DNA of 64,000 nt, from the NCBI RefSeq assembly GCF_025725665.1, contig NZ_CP107009.1, positions 1,488,001 through 1,552,000 of the forward strand. Direction: 5' to 3'. Below, one piece after another: positions 37,895 through 44,726 of this stretch. The notes under the pieces are model-generated. The model saw only the letters and a program-made list of their open reading frames with translations, ran no database searches and had not been told where the DNA came from. The stretch comes from Halomonas sp. LR3S48. GTDB taxonomy: Bacteria > Pseudomonadota > Gammaproteobacteria > Pseudomonadales > Halomonadaceae. Each line of letters begins with the position of its first letter. Positions within the stretch are counted from its first letter, which is position 1. Position numbers and translations under genes: made by a program.

Positions 37895-38068
37895 CTAGTG
37901 TTTCAGGATCACGTAGAAAGCGTGGATGATGCCCGGGATGAAACCGAAGAGCGTCAGCAGTATGTTCAGCCAAAAGTGGCCTTTCAGGCCGACCTCCAGG
38001 AACACACCGACTGGCGGTAACAAGAGGGCGAAGATCATCTTGATGGGGTCTGTCGCGGTAAAGGCCAT
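37895..38068 (-). CDS. Pmp3/YqaE-family small membrane proteolipid
   Basis: A 57-residue hydrophobic protein, below the usual ORF length cut-off. It begins MAFTATDPIKMIFALLLPPV and continues with GVFLEVGLKG and FGFIPGIIHAFYVI, the hallmark of the Pmp3/YqaE family (two membrane helices around an LPPVGVFLEVG-type loop). Members in yeast and plants help against salt and membrane stress; bacterial roles are less clear, but a salt-stress role fits a halophile. AAGGAG lies eight bases before the ATG and the stop is TAG. Confidence 0.93.
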   Translation of the reverse strand: MAFTATDPIKMIFALLLPPVGVFLEVGLKGHFWLNILLTLFGFIPGIIHAFYVILKH

Positions 38069-38323
38069 TTTCCAACTCCTTTTAGGTCAATCTCCTGATC
38101 CTGCTTCAAGCCTAGCGTATTTTCAGGTGCTGCCTGCGCGGAATGACCACTGACCGGTAAATCGGGCCTTGAGCCAGCATGGCAAGGGAGGAGAAGCGAT
38201 GAGCGTCATCATCACTCCCGGCGAGTCGAGCAGCGCGGCGTGAACTGGTTGACCGCTCCGAGCTTCACTATGCCGCTTATCATCGGTGTGGAGCGGGGGC
38301 CGATGGCCGGGGTGGGAAACTCC

Positions 38324-38352
38324 CTGCAAGTCGAGTCGCGCTGGCCTATAAT
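38324..38352 (+). promoter_or_regulatory. Sigma-70 promoter of the riboswitch-sugE unit
   Basis: CTGCAA (38324-38329) and a perfect TATAAT (38347-38352) are separated by 17 bases. Transcription would start near 38359, directly at the first riboswitch hairpin. Confidence 0.8.
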
Positions 38353-38359
38353 CCCGCCC

Positions 38360-38407
38360 GGGAGGACGGCCTCCCCCATACTGGGCATGCGTTTCGGGAC
38401 GACCCGA
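38360..38407 (+). ncRNA. Guanidine-II riboswitch (mini-ykkC)
   Basis: Two hairpins each close an ACGR tetraloop, the defining feature of this class: GGGAGG-ACGG-CCTCCC at 38360-38375 and TCGGG-ACGA-CCCGA at 38394-38407, separated by 18 bases. A ribosome-site-like GAAAGGGGG follows and the sugE ATG lies 20 bases on. In the class, guanidinium stabilises the two hairpins and frees the ribosome site. The gene downstream is a guanidinium exporter type, which fits exactly. Confidence 0.92.
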
Positions 38408-38426
38408 GAGAGAAAGGGGGCTTTCT

Positions 38427-38741
38427 ATGTCTTGGGTGCTTCTCGGCCTGGCCGGGCTGCTGGAGGTTGTGTGGGCATTCGCCATGAAGCAGTCGCACGG
38501 TTTCACGCGCCTGCTGCCGACGACCGTGATGCTGGTGACGATGGTGGGCTCGTTCGCCTTGTTGGCGATCGCGATGCGAAGCCTGCCGCTGGGGACGGCC
38601 TACATGATCTGGACCGGTATCGGTGCCGTGGGGGCCTTTGCCGTCGGCGTGTGGTTCCTGGGTGAAGCCGTATCGCCTCTGCGCATTTTCGCTGCCCTGT
38701 TGATCGTTGCCGGCATCGCGACCATGAAGCTGGCGACCTGA
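38427..38741 (+). CDS. sugE: SMR-family guanidinium exporter (Gdx/SugE type)
   Basis: A 104-residue protein with four membrane helices. It starts MSWVLLGLAGLLEVVWAFAM, with the conserved Glu of the first helix (LLEVVWA, near residue 13), and has GTAYMIWTGIGAVGAFAVG in the third helix, typical of the SugE/Gdx branch rather than EmrE drug exporters. It works as an antiparallel dimer exchanging guanidinium for protons. Control by the guanidine-II riboswitch directly upstream supports the guanidinium role. Confidence 0.95.
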   Translation: MSWVLLGLAGLLEVVWAFAMKQSHGFTRLLPTTVMLVTMVGSFALLAIAMRSLPLGTAYMIWTGIGAVGAFAVGVWFLGEAVSPLRIFAALLIVAGIATMKLAT

Positions 38742-38780
38742 CCGGGGATGCTGCGGGTCGTCGTGATCGCTCACAAGCCG

Positions 38781-38798
38781 TGTCGGCAATCTCTTACA
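38781..38798 (+). promoter_or_regulatory. GacA-type upstream box of sRNA unit 1
   Basis: TGTCGGCAATCTCTTACA fits the TGTAAG-N6-CTTACA GacA/UvrY box with two mismatches in the left half. Its centre is about 64 bases before the inferred start of unit 1. Confidence 0.7.
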
Positions 38799-38853
38799 AG
38801 CGGACTTAGCCCAAGTTAACGTTTTGCCCATGGCGAGCTGGCATAGTGTGACT

Positions 38854-38984
38854 ATCGGGCAGGGAGAGCCCGAGACAAGGAAGACCGAGTCATGGAAGGC
38901 TCACGTACCAAGGAGGCTCGGGCAGGATGCCTGAGGAAGTGGAAAGGAAGCGAAGATGCAGCCCGGCCTCACGGCCGGGCTTTT
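38854..38984 (+). ncRNA. CsrB/RsmZ-type CsrA-sequestering RNA, unit 1
   Basis: About 130 nt without a plausible protein. Eight GGA motifs start at 38863, 38879, 38894, 38912, 38925, 38935, 38941 and 38946. One sits as AGGAT in the loop of a seven-bp hairpin (CTCGGGC / GCCTGAG, 38917-38935), the typical CsrA/RsmA site. The unit ends with a terminator, GCCCGGCC-TCAC-GGCCGGGC then four T (38961-38984). The start is inferred from a CATAGT -10-like element at 38842 and from the distance to the GacA-type box. Transcription and CsrA binding are predictions. Confidence 0.75.
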
Positions 38985-39119
38985 CGCGTTTATGGGCCTT
39001 GCGTCGCGGGCGATGTCTCTCGGCAAGCCGGCTCGGCGAGCGTTTGGCAGAGAAGGGCGTCACACTGCCATGCGCTACGAATGGCAGATTTCCTACAAGA
39101 GCGTAAGCGATTGACTCTA

Positions 39120-39245
39120 TCGCCACTACCGAGCGGTTGGTAGGGTGAACGGAGCGCTTCGCCAAGCGGACGGTTCGCTCCGGTCGCCAGGGAAGAAAGG
39201 AAGTGCACCTGCAAGGCCCCGGCCAGGGATGGTCGGGGCCTTGCC
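39120..39245 (+). ncRNA. Possible degenerate sRNA unit between units 1 and 2
   Basis: This stretch has five GGA motifs and ends in a 14-bp hairpin (39211-39224 with 39231-39244, one G-U pair) whose loop is AGGGAT. A shortened GacA-like sequence TGGCAGATTTCCTACA lies upstream at 39082. There is no T run after the hairpin. It could be a decayed copy or an RNA that ends differently; evidence is weak. Confidence 0.35.
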
Positions 39246-39259
39246 TATCGAAGAGAAAT

Positions 39260-39277
39260 TGGCGGTGATCTCTTTCA
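39260..39277 (+). promoter_or_regulatory. GacA-type upstream box of sRNA unit 2
   Basis: TGGCGGTGATCTCTTTCA aligns without gaps to the unit 1 box and the aligned flanks also match (CTTATCCCAAGTTAAGG against CTTAGCCCAAGTTAACG). It is more degenerate than the other two, with its centre about 65 bases before the inferred start. Confidence 0.5.
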
Positions 39278-39333
39278 CGCTGACTTATCCCAAGTTAAGG
39301 ATGAAGCCCCTGGCTAGCTGTCACAGTATCCAC

Positions 39334-39465
39334 ATCGGGCAAGGAGAGCCCAGCAAGGAAGACCGAGTCATGGAAGGCTCATGTACCATGGATGCTCGGG
39401 CAGGATGCTTGAGGAAGATGCAAGGAAGCAGAGACATAGCCCGGCCTCATGGCCGGGCCTTTTTT
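39334..39465 (+). ncRNA. CsrB/RsmZ-type RNA, unit 2 (close paralogue of unit 1)
   Basis: Closely similar to unit 1 along its length, so a tandem duplication. Seven GGA motifs start at 39343, 39357, 39372, 39390, 39403, 39413 and 39424. The AGGAT-loop hairpin is kept, with CTCGGGC now facing GCTTGAG: a C-to-T change that leaves a G-U pair, which favours RNA structure over protein. The terminator is GCCCGGCC-TCAT-GGCCGGGC with six T (39439-39465). The -10-like CACAGT is at 39322. Confidence 0.75.
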
Positions 39466-39602
39466 ATGCAATAACGTTCAATATGGCGTAGTGATGAAGT
39501 TGTGTGACGCAATTAACCTTTCGTTGCCAAATGTTTCATAAAGAAAACGTTTAATTTCCTTAATGGCCTTGAGTAGAACTGATGGCAAACTATTCTGAGG
39601 AT

Positions 39603-39770
39603 GTAAACGAAGCGGCAAGGAAGCCTAACAAGGCAGGAAGCCTTGATGGATCAGGAAGCAGGCGGGTGGAACAGGGAAGACCGATAGAGACAGGATGTCA
39701 TTATGGTCAAGGAGTTCCGTGAGTAGAGCTTATAAGCCCTCGCACCTTGGTGAGAGGGCTTATTCTTTTT
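39603..39770 (+). ncRNA. CsrB/RsmZ-type RNA, unit 3
   Basis: About 168 nt, not closely related in sequence to units 1 and 2 but with the same design. Eight GGA motifs start at 39619, 39636, 39648, 39654, 39668, 39675, 39693 and 39711. A perfect six-bp hairpin presents AGGAA (CAAGGC-AGGAA-GCCTTG, 39629-39645). A long terminator hairpin built on TAAGCCCTC and GAGGGCTTA ends in a T-rich tract (39733-39770). The promoter looks like ordinary sigma-70: TTGAGT at 39569, 16-base gap, TATTCT at 39591. I see no GacA-type box. Confidence 0.7.
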
Positions 39771-39933
39771 CTTTCATCATTTCCCGCTCTATGTTGGATG
39801 CTTTATCAAAAAATACTTAAAAATCTTGGTGGTACGCTACCAAGGTGGAAGTGGATGGCAACATGACAGATCACCAGGCAAGAGATTCTGTCCGCTAGGC
39901 ATCGTCTCCTTGGCGCAAGTGTATTACATTTTT

Positions 39934-39951
39934 TGTCGGCAATGTCTTACA
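39934..39951 (+). promoter_or_regulatory. GacA-type upstream box of sRNA unit 4
   Basis: TGTCGGCAATGTCTTACA differs from the unit 1 box at one position only, although the RNAs behind them differ. The centre is about 64 bases before the inferred start. Confidence 0.7.
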
Positions 39952-40006
39952 CAACGAAGAGTCAAAGGAAGCATCTTTTTCCGTTTTGGTCTGTCACACT
40001 GCCCAT

Positions 40007-40131
40007 CGTTGAGCCAGGAGGCTCCTCAAGGAAGAAAGCACCAGGATGGTAGGTTATCAGGGACTTTGGAAAGGATGCCGTGTGAGTGTGGAAGGAATCG
40101 AAAGAGCCCGGCCATATGCCGGGCTTGCCTT
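40007..40131 (+). ncRNA. CsrB/RsmZ-type RNA, unit 4
   Basis: Eight GGA motifs start at 40017, 40030, 40044, 40061, 40068, 40073, 40090 and 40094. The first lies in a five-bp hairpin with loop exactly AGGA (GAGCC-AGGA-GGCTC, 40011-40024), and another in ACC-AGGAT-GGT (40040-40050). The unit ends with AGCCCGGC-N5-GCCGGGCT (40105-40125) and a weak T-containing tail. A -10-like CACACT at 39995 and the box at 39934 set the start. Confidence 0.75.
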
Positions 40132-40304
40132 CATTTCAGGCAAGGTCGTGCCAACCTGCATGGGTATGTCATATGCTGATATGAGACGGTCCATGCACCT
40201 GCTCCAAGACTGTAGCGAAGTCCGACATTGGCAAAAGCTTTCCCCTGCGGCTTCACGATGAAGTTTGCTCATTAGCCCGTCTCGTAACCTGCCACTAGGC
40301 TGGT

Positions 40305-40447
40305 GAATATCTCGCAAGGAGGCGGGAATAGGGAAGACCGAGCAGAGGAGGCTCGATGACGCCAAGGATGCATGACAGGACGTCATGGTGAGTTGGAATG
40401 GAACCAAGGATTGAGGCCCGGCCCTTTGCGCCGGGCCTTTCTTTTTT
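40305..40447 (+). ncRNA. CsrB/RsmZ-type RNA, unit 5
   Basis: Nine GGA motifs start at 40318, 40325, 40332, 40347, 40366, 40378, 40395, 40400 and 40408. CATGAC-AGGAC-GTCATG (40371-40387) and CGAGC-N7-GCTCG (loop AGAGGAG, near 40340-40356) put GGA into loops. The terminator is AGGCCCGGC / GCCGGGCCT with TTTCTTTTTT (40414-40447). A GacA-type box is not clear: TGTAGCGAAGTCCGACA at 40211-40227 is an inverted, one-base-short version and lies about 85 bases before the inferred start. The start is uncertain. Confidence 0.7.
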
Positions 40448-40660
40448 CTGAGTTGCGGTTGCCGTTCGCTGCTGTTGCCGTTCGCCGCCCAGTTGGAGGA
40501 GCGAGACTTCAGTGATCTGACTGTCGTCGTCAATTCTAGGGAAGCGTATTTGATGAGCCCGAGCCAGGCGATGCCTGCGCAGCTAGACGCTTCATAGGGG
40601 CGTGCCCCTGTCGTCATGTGCTATGTAGAGGATAGAGAGGCACATTCTGGAGGTGCGATG

Positions 40661-40993
40661 ATGGAACCGCGTCAGGAGCTGCTAGAAGCGTTGCGTGATG
40701 AGCTTGTCGAACGGGTAGACCGCTACAAGATTCACAAGATGCGTCTGGAAAACCCCTTGGATCGGGACATGGAAGAGCAGGCCATCGAGCTCGAGAACGA
40801 AGACGTGATCGATGCGCTCGAGGAAGAGGCCGAGGAGGAGCTGGGTCAGGTCATGCATGCCCTCGAACGCATCGAGGAGGGCGAGGGTGAGTTATGTGAG
40901 CGTTGCGGCGAGACGATCGACCCCCGAAGGCTCGAGGCCATTCCCTACGCCACGCTGTGTCTCGGCTGTGCCGAGCAGGAAGGAGAGCCTTGA
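40661..40993 (+). CDS. DksA/TraR-type zinc-finger protein
   Basis: A 110-residue protein: a long acidic helical region (about 1-75, ELENEDVIDALEEEAEEEL) followed by the four-Cys finger CERCGETIDPRRLEAIPYAT then CLGC. This is the TraR/DksA layout; relatives bind the RNA polymerase secondary channel. The spacing of acidic residues at the coiled-coil tip differs from classical DksA, so activity on the polymerase is not certain. GGAGG stands seven bases before the ATG at 40661; ATG 40658 is also possible. It follows the sRNA array directly. Confidence 0.85.
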   Translation: MEPRQELLEALRDELVERVDRYKIHKMRLENPLDRDMEEQAIELENEDVIDALEEEAEEELGQVMHALERIEEGEGELCERCGETIDPRRLEAIPYATLCLGCAEQEGEP

Positions 40994-41064
40994 TCGCCAT
41001 GGGCAGGACTTGCTGACCGTTGGAGTGGTAGTCTATGTAAGCCATTTACGGTCAGGAGTAAGGC

Positions 41065-41646
41065 ATGAAGGCATGGCGTCGATCCTGCGCAGGGCTGTTG
41101 GCAGTGCTGTGGCTGACGGGTTGTGGTGGCGATAACAACGACTCGGAAACGGAGGAGGAGCCGCAGCAGGAACAGCCGATCGACGTTGCCAGTGAGCCAG
41201 CCGAGGCGCCGGTCGAAGTGGACCCGTTAACGGTCGAGATTAATGCTTCGGCTACCCTGCGCGGCGACCGCCGGCTCATGGTCGAGGGTGAAACCAACCT
41301 GCCTGACGAGACGCACCTCTTGATCGTCGTGGAGCGTGAGCTGAGCGGTGTACGCTGGCAGTCGCGCACTACGGTTGCCGATGAACGATTCGTAGCAGGA
41401 CCATTCGGATCGGGCAGTGGACTGCCGGATGGGGGGTACACCATCACCGTCAATCTGGTGGAAGCCACCATTCAGCCGGCATCCGTGCAGGAGCGAATCG
41501 GCAAGCAGGGTGAGCACCTCGAAGGCGAGCTGGTACGGAGCTCGCGGCATGGCCTGGGGCAAGTGGCAAGCTACTCACGACGTTACCTGATCGGCACTGA
41601 GCCTCGCCGGGCTACCGACCAGGTAGAAGTACTGGAAGTCGAATGA
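41065..41646 (+). CDS. Predicted lipoprotein of unknown function
   Basis: A 193-residue product with a lipoprotein signal: MKAWRRSCAGLLAVLWLTGC, lipobox LTGC with Cys20. The next 35 residues are acidic and Glu/Asp/Gln-rich, a flexible linker. The rest (about 55-193) looks like a single beta-rich domain (LTVEINASATLRGDRRLMVE, LPDGGYTITVNLVEATIQP) with no match I recognise. It would be anchored in the inner or outer membrane. An AGGAGT motif precedes the ATG. Its stop lies 14 bases before the convergent XRE gene. Confidence 0.8.
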   Translation: MKAWRRSCAGLLAVLWLTGCGGDNNDSETEEEPQQEQPIDVASEPAEAPVEVDPLTVEINASATLRGDRRLMVEGETNLPDETHLLIVVERELSGVRWQSRTTVADERFVAGPFGSGSGLPDGGYTITVNLVEATIQPASVQERIGKQGEHLEGELVRSSRHGLGQVASYSRRYLIGTEPRRATDQVEVLEVE

Positions 41647-41660
41647 GGGGAAGCGAGTCT

Positions 41661-42257
41661 TCAGGCTATATCCTTGCGCCAGCGAGCCAACAGCCTTCCC
41701 ACGACCCTCTCGGTCGCCTCCAGTGGGGTCGGTACCGCCGTGTCATCCTTATCGCTACTGAATAACAGCTCACCGCTCTCGCCGTGTTCGAGCTGGCCGA
41801 TATACAACCCTCCGGCCCCCTCGATCAAATAGCGGCCAGGCTGGTCACAGCTCTCCGTTGGGCCGAAGGCGGCAAGATCACCGCTGTCGAGGTAATTGAA
41901 CCGTTCACCTGGCGCGGGCGTGACGAGGTAACACTCTCCCTGCCAATCGACACCTGCCAATAATTCATTGGATAACGTGAAACGGTTGGCATTGGGCTCC
42001 AGCCAAGGTACGGGCGGTTGACCACGAAGATAGAGAGGCGTGGGCGTCAACCGAGCATCACTTTCGAGAAGACGAGCCAGCGAACAGCCAAGGGCATCCG
42101 CCAGCGCTACCAGTCGCTCATGACCGATCTGCTTGATGGCCCCCGATTCCCAATACGAGATCGTAACGTCCGAAACCCCGACCTTCCTTGCCAGTGCGGC
42201 CTTGTTCAGGCTCGCTTCCAACCGTAAGTGCTTGATTCTTTCACCCAATGAATCCAT
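41661..42257 (-). CDS. XRE-family repressor with a C-terminal LexA/CI-like domain
   Basis: A 198-residue regulator with an N-terminal helix-turn-helix (NKAALARKVGVSDVTISYWE, about 19-38). The C-terminal part (about 85-190) begins VPWLEPNANRF and has GDLAAFGPTESCDQPGRYLIEG, like the S24/CI-type fold, but I cannot identify the Ser-Lys peptidase pair, so self-cleavage is doubtful. Such proteins often control a phage or stress gene, but no prophage genes are here. The upstream spacer is AT-rich with an inverted repeat at 42335, so it probably regulates itself. Confidence 0.8.
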   Translation of the reverse strand: MDSLGERIKHLRLEASLNKAALARKVGVSDVTISYWESGAIKQIGHERLVALADALGCSLARLLESDARLTPTPLYLRGQPPVPWLEPNANRFTLSNELLAGVDWQGECYLVTPAPGERFNYLDSGDLAAFGPTESCDQPGRYLIEGAGGLYIGQLEHGESGELLFSSDKDDTAVPTPLEATERVVGRLLARWRKDIA

Positions 42258-42334
42258 TTCATCAACCCGGCGACTGTTAGTTCAAAAGTTACGTCGATAG
42301 TCAATGATCTGTGTTAACTGTGCAAATTTAGCGC

Positions 42335-42351
42335 GTCAACGATAAATTGAC
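42335..42351. promoter_or_regulatory. Inverted repeat between the XRE gene and gltX
   Basis: GTCAA-N7-TTGAC, 78 bases upstream of the XRE start in an AT-rich stretch. Candidate operator of the XRE regulator; it may also act as a promoter element because it contains TTGAC. Confidence 0.35.
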
Positions 42352-42442
42352 TTTTACACTACAGATACTTTTCGTGTGCCAATAAGAATCATTCTAGCCC
42401 CAGAGGGGAGTGTCGACTATCGCGAAGTAGGCAATGGCGCGG

Positions 42443-42471
42443 CTGTCTGCGTCGGTCCAGGTGCGTATAAT
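42443..42471 (+). promoter_or_regulatory. gltX promoter
   Basis: CTGTCT (42443-42448) and a perfect TATAAT (42466-42471) with a 17-base gap, 36 bases before the gltX ATG. Confidence 0.7.
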
Positions 42472-42506
42472 GCCGCCATACGCATACCCGACTGGAATAG
42501 GACGAC

Positions 42507-43985
42507 ATGACTGTACGTACTCGCATTGCTCCGTCACCCACCGGCGACCCGCACGTTGGAACCGCTTACATCGCGTTGTTCAACCTTTGCTTTGCGAGGC
42601 AGCACGGAGGGGAGTTCATTCTGCGAATCGAAGACACGGACCGGGTGCGTTCCACTCAGGAGTCCGAGCAGATGATTCTCGACTCGCTGCGCTGGCTGGG
42701 GCTGGAGTGGGACGAAGGGCCTGACGTTGGCGGTCCGCATGGTCCCTACCGTCAGAGCGAGCGTGGGGAGATCTACTCCGAGCATGCCCGCCAATTGATC
42801 GAGGCCGGTCATGCCTTCAAGTGCTACCGCACCAGCGAGGAACTGGACGAGTTGCGGGAAGCGCGCAAGGAAGCCGGCATGCACCTGGCACTGAAGCCTG
42901 CCGATCTGGCATTGCCGGAGGGGGAGGCCGCCCGTCGCGAGCGGGAAGGTTGGCCGTACGTGGTGCGCATGAAAGTCCCTGCCAGCGGCACCTGTGTGAT
43001 CGACGACATGCTGCGCGGCTCCATCGAGGTCGATTGGGCACAGGTGGATGCGCAGATTCTGCTCAAGTCGGATGGCATGCCCACTTACCATTTGGCAAAC
43101 GTGGTGGATGACCATCTGATGGGCATCACCCACGTGCTGCGAGGCGAGGAGTGGATCAATTCGGCGCCCAAGCATCAGCTGCTCTACGAGTACTTCGGCT
43201 GGAAGATGCCGGTGCTATGCCACATGCCGCTGTTGCGCAACCCCGACAAGTCGAAGCTTTCCAAGCGCAAGAACCCCACTTCCATCAATTACTACCGGCG
43301 GATGGGGTTCCTGCCGCAGGCGGTGACCAACTATCTGGGGCGCATGGGTTGGTCAATGCCCGACGAGCGCGAGAAGTTCAGCCTCGACGAGATGATGGCG
43401 CATTTCGACGTTCAGCGAGTGTCGTTGGGCGGGCCGGTCTTCGATTTGGAGAAGCTGACCTGGCTCAACGGGCTCTATATTCGTGAGGATCTGGATGATC
43501 GGGCGTTTCTCGAGGCGCTGAGGGAGTGGGCGTTCAACGAGGAGTATGTCTCGCAGATCCTGCCGCAGGTGCGAACCCGGGTGGAAACCTTGTCCCAGGT
43601 GGCGCCGCTCGCTGGCCACTTCTTCAGCGGAGTGCCGGCGATTCGCGAAGCCGATTTCGAGACCGTCAAGCTGGAGCGCGAGGAATTGGTCAAGCTGCTC
43701 CAGTATCTGGTATGGCGCTTCGAGGCGGTGCCGGCCTGGCACAAGGAGGCGCTGCTCGCCGAGGTCAAGACGCTGGCTGGCCATTTCGACCTCAAGATGA
43801 AGGATTTGCTGGCGCCTGTCTTTATCGCTGTCACCGGCTCCACGGCAAGCACCTCGGTCATGGACGCCATGGCGATCCTGGGCTCCGACGTGACCCGGGC
43901 TCGGCTGCGCCATGCCATCGACGTGCTCGGTGGCGTTTCCAAGAAACAGGCGAAGCGCTTCGAGAAGGAGTACCGCGACCTGTAA
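42507..43985 (+). CDS. gltX: Glutamyl-tRNA synthetase
   Basis: Class I synthetase charging tRNA-Glu (492 residues). The HIGH motif region is [16 protein letters not shown] (about 5-20) and the KMSKS loop is KLSKRKNP (about 250). [20 protein letters not shown] and [16 protein letters not shown] are as expected for the bacterial enzyme, and the C-terminal anticodon-binding region ends [18 protein letters not shown]. The ribosome site is AGGACGAC. tRNA-Ala and tRNA-Glu genes follow downstream, a frequent gammaproteobacterial arrangement that puts a substrate tRNA next to its synthetase. Confidence 0.97.
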   Translation: MTVRTRIAPSPTGDPHVGTAYIALFNLCFARQHGGEFILRIEDTDRVRSTQESEQMILDSLRWLGLEWDEGPDVGGPHGPYRQSERGEIYSEHARQLIEAGHAFKCYRTSEELDELREARKEAGMHLALKPADLALPEGEAARREREGWPYVVRMKVPASGTCVIDDMLRGSIEVDWAQVDAQILLKSDGMPTYHLANVVDDHLMGITHVLRGEEWINSAPKHQLLYEYFGWKMPVLCHMPLLRNPDKSKLSKRKNPTSINYYRRMGFLPQAVTNYLGRMGWSMPDEREKFSLDEMMAHFDVQRVSLGGPVFDLEKLTWLNGLYIREDLDDRAFLEALREWAFNEEYVSQILPQVRTRVETLSQVAPLAGHFFSGVPAIREADFETVKLEREELVKLLQYLVWRFEAVPAWHKEALLAEVKTLAGHFDLKMKDLLAPVFIAVTGSTASTSVMDAMAILGSDVTRARLRHAIDVLGGVSKKQAKRFEKEYRDL

Positions 43986-44160
43986 TAAAGATGGGAAAGT
44001 GCCTATTTCCGTCGCGAGCGAAGATAGGCTGGCCGCCGCCGGAGCGCAGCTCCCGGAGTGTAGCCTGCTACATGAGGAGACGACGGGGCCGACGCACCGG
44101 CACCGCCGGCGGTCAGCTGTTTTTTCAAGGGCCCGAGCGCAGCAGGAAATGGGTGTTTTC
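43986..44160 (+). other. Structured GC-rich spacer after gltX
   Basis: It contains several short inverted repeats: CCTAT and ATAGG (44002-44028), GGAGC-GCA-GCTCC (44041-44053) and TGTAGC-CT-GCTACA (44059-44072), then a GC-rich hairpin followed by TTTTTT near 44120. The last may end the gltX transcript. The rest is unexplained; it could be a dispersed repeat or an RNA. Confidence 0.4.
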
Positions 44161-44164
44161 CCGC

Positions 44165-44193
44165 TTGACGAAGGCGAGGGGAATCAGTACTAT
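44165..44193 (+). promoter_or_regulatory. Promoter of the tRNA-Ala/tRNA-Glu unit
   Basis: TTGACG (44165-44170), 17-base gap, TACTAT (44188-44193), then a GC-rich discriminator before the start. This is typical of stable-RNA promoters under stringent control. Confidence 0.75.
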
Positions 44194-44219
44194 ACGCCCC
44201 GTCTTCACGGCATGTTTGA

Positions 44220-44295
44220 GGGGCCTTAGCTCAGCTGGGAGAGCGCGACACTGGCAGTGTCGAGGTCAGCGGTTCGATCCCGCTAGGCTCCACCA
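44220..44295 (+). tRNA. tRNA-Ala(GGC)
   Basis: 76 nt with a complete cloverleaf: acceptor GGGGCCT pairing with AGGCTCC, D arm starting AGCTCAGCTGGGAGAGC, anticodon stem CGACA/TGTCG around CTGGCAG (anticodon GGC), T arm with GGTTCGATCC and encoded CCA end. Confidence 0.97.
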
Positions 44296-44327
44296 ACTCT
44301 TTCGTGCCAATGCGTGAGCGACATTGC

Positions 44328-44403
44328 GTCCCATTCGTCTAGTGGTCCAGGACACCGCCCTTTCACGGCGGGAACAGGGGTTCGAACCCCCTATGGGACG
44401 CCA
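44328..44403 (+). tRNA. tRNA-Glu(TTC)
   Basis: 76 nt: acceptor GTCCCAT with ATGGGAC, D arm CGTCTAGTGG, anticodon stem CCGCC/GGCGG around CTTTCAC (anticodon TTC), T arm with GGTTCGAACC and encoded CCA. It is 32 bases after tRNA-Ala, so in one transcript. Confidence 0.97.
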
Positions 44404-44509
44404 CTTCCTCCTGCGGTTACACCTGTCGATTCATCCTGTCTCAGACGCTTCCGGCACTCTGTGTATGAGTGCGTTACGACATGTTTCCTTGCGTGAAAAG
44501 TCCATTGAA

Positions 44510-44531
44510 GCTGCCGTTTTTGCAGCCTTTT
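44510..44531 (+). terminator. Likely terminator of the tRNA unit
   Basis: GCTGC (44510-44514) pairs with GCAGC (44522-44526) over a T-rich loop, followed by CTTTT. A weak, short stem. Confidence 0.45.
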
Positions 44532-44726
44532 AGGCTTGACTTGTCCACTTGCTCAATGTCTCGGCCTGTCTCCTGTGTGTAATTGGCCAGAAAGGTGTCA
44601 GATGAGTGTGCAGCTGCAAAAAGTGATAGAAATCAATAGCTTGAAATTGATCAAAAAATAGCCAATCTAAGGGCAGGCCCCTTCTCATGCCGATTCGATG
44701 ATGTTTTCTTGTGGTTGTGAACAGGG

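Noticed and set aside
38892-39474. Two similar short open frames, starting MEGSRTKEARAGCLRK and MEGSCTMDARAGCLRK
   Set aside because: They look like paralogous peptides, but both lie inside the duplicated sRNA units, run through the terminators, end differently and have no good ribosome site. The likeness comes from duplication of the RNA.
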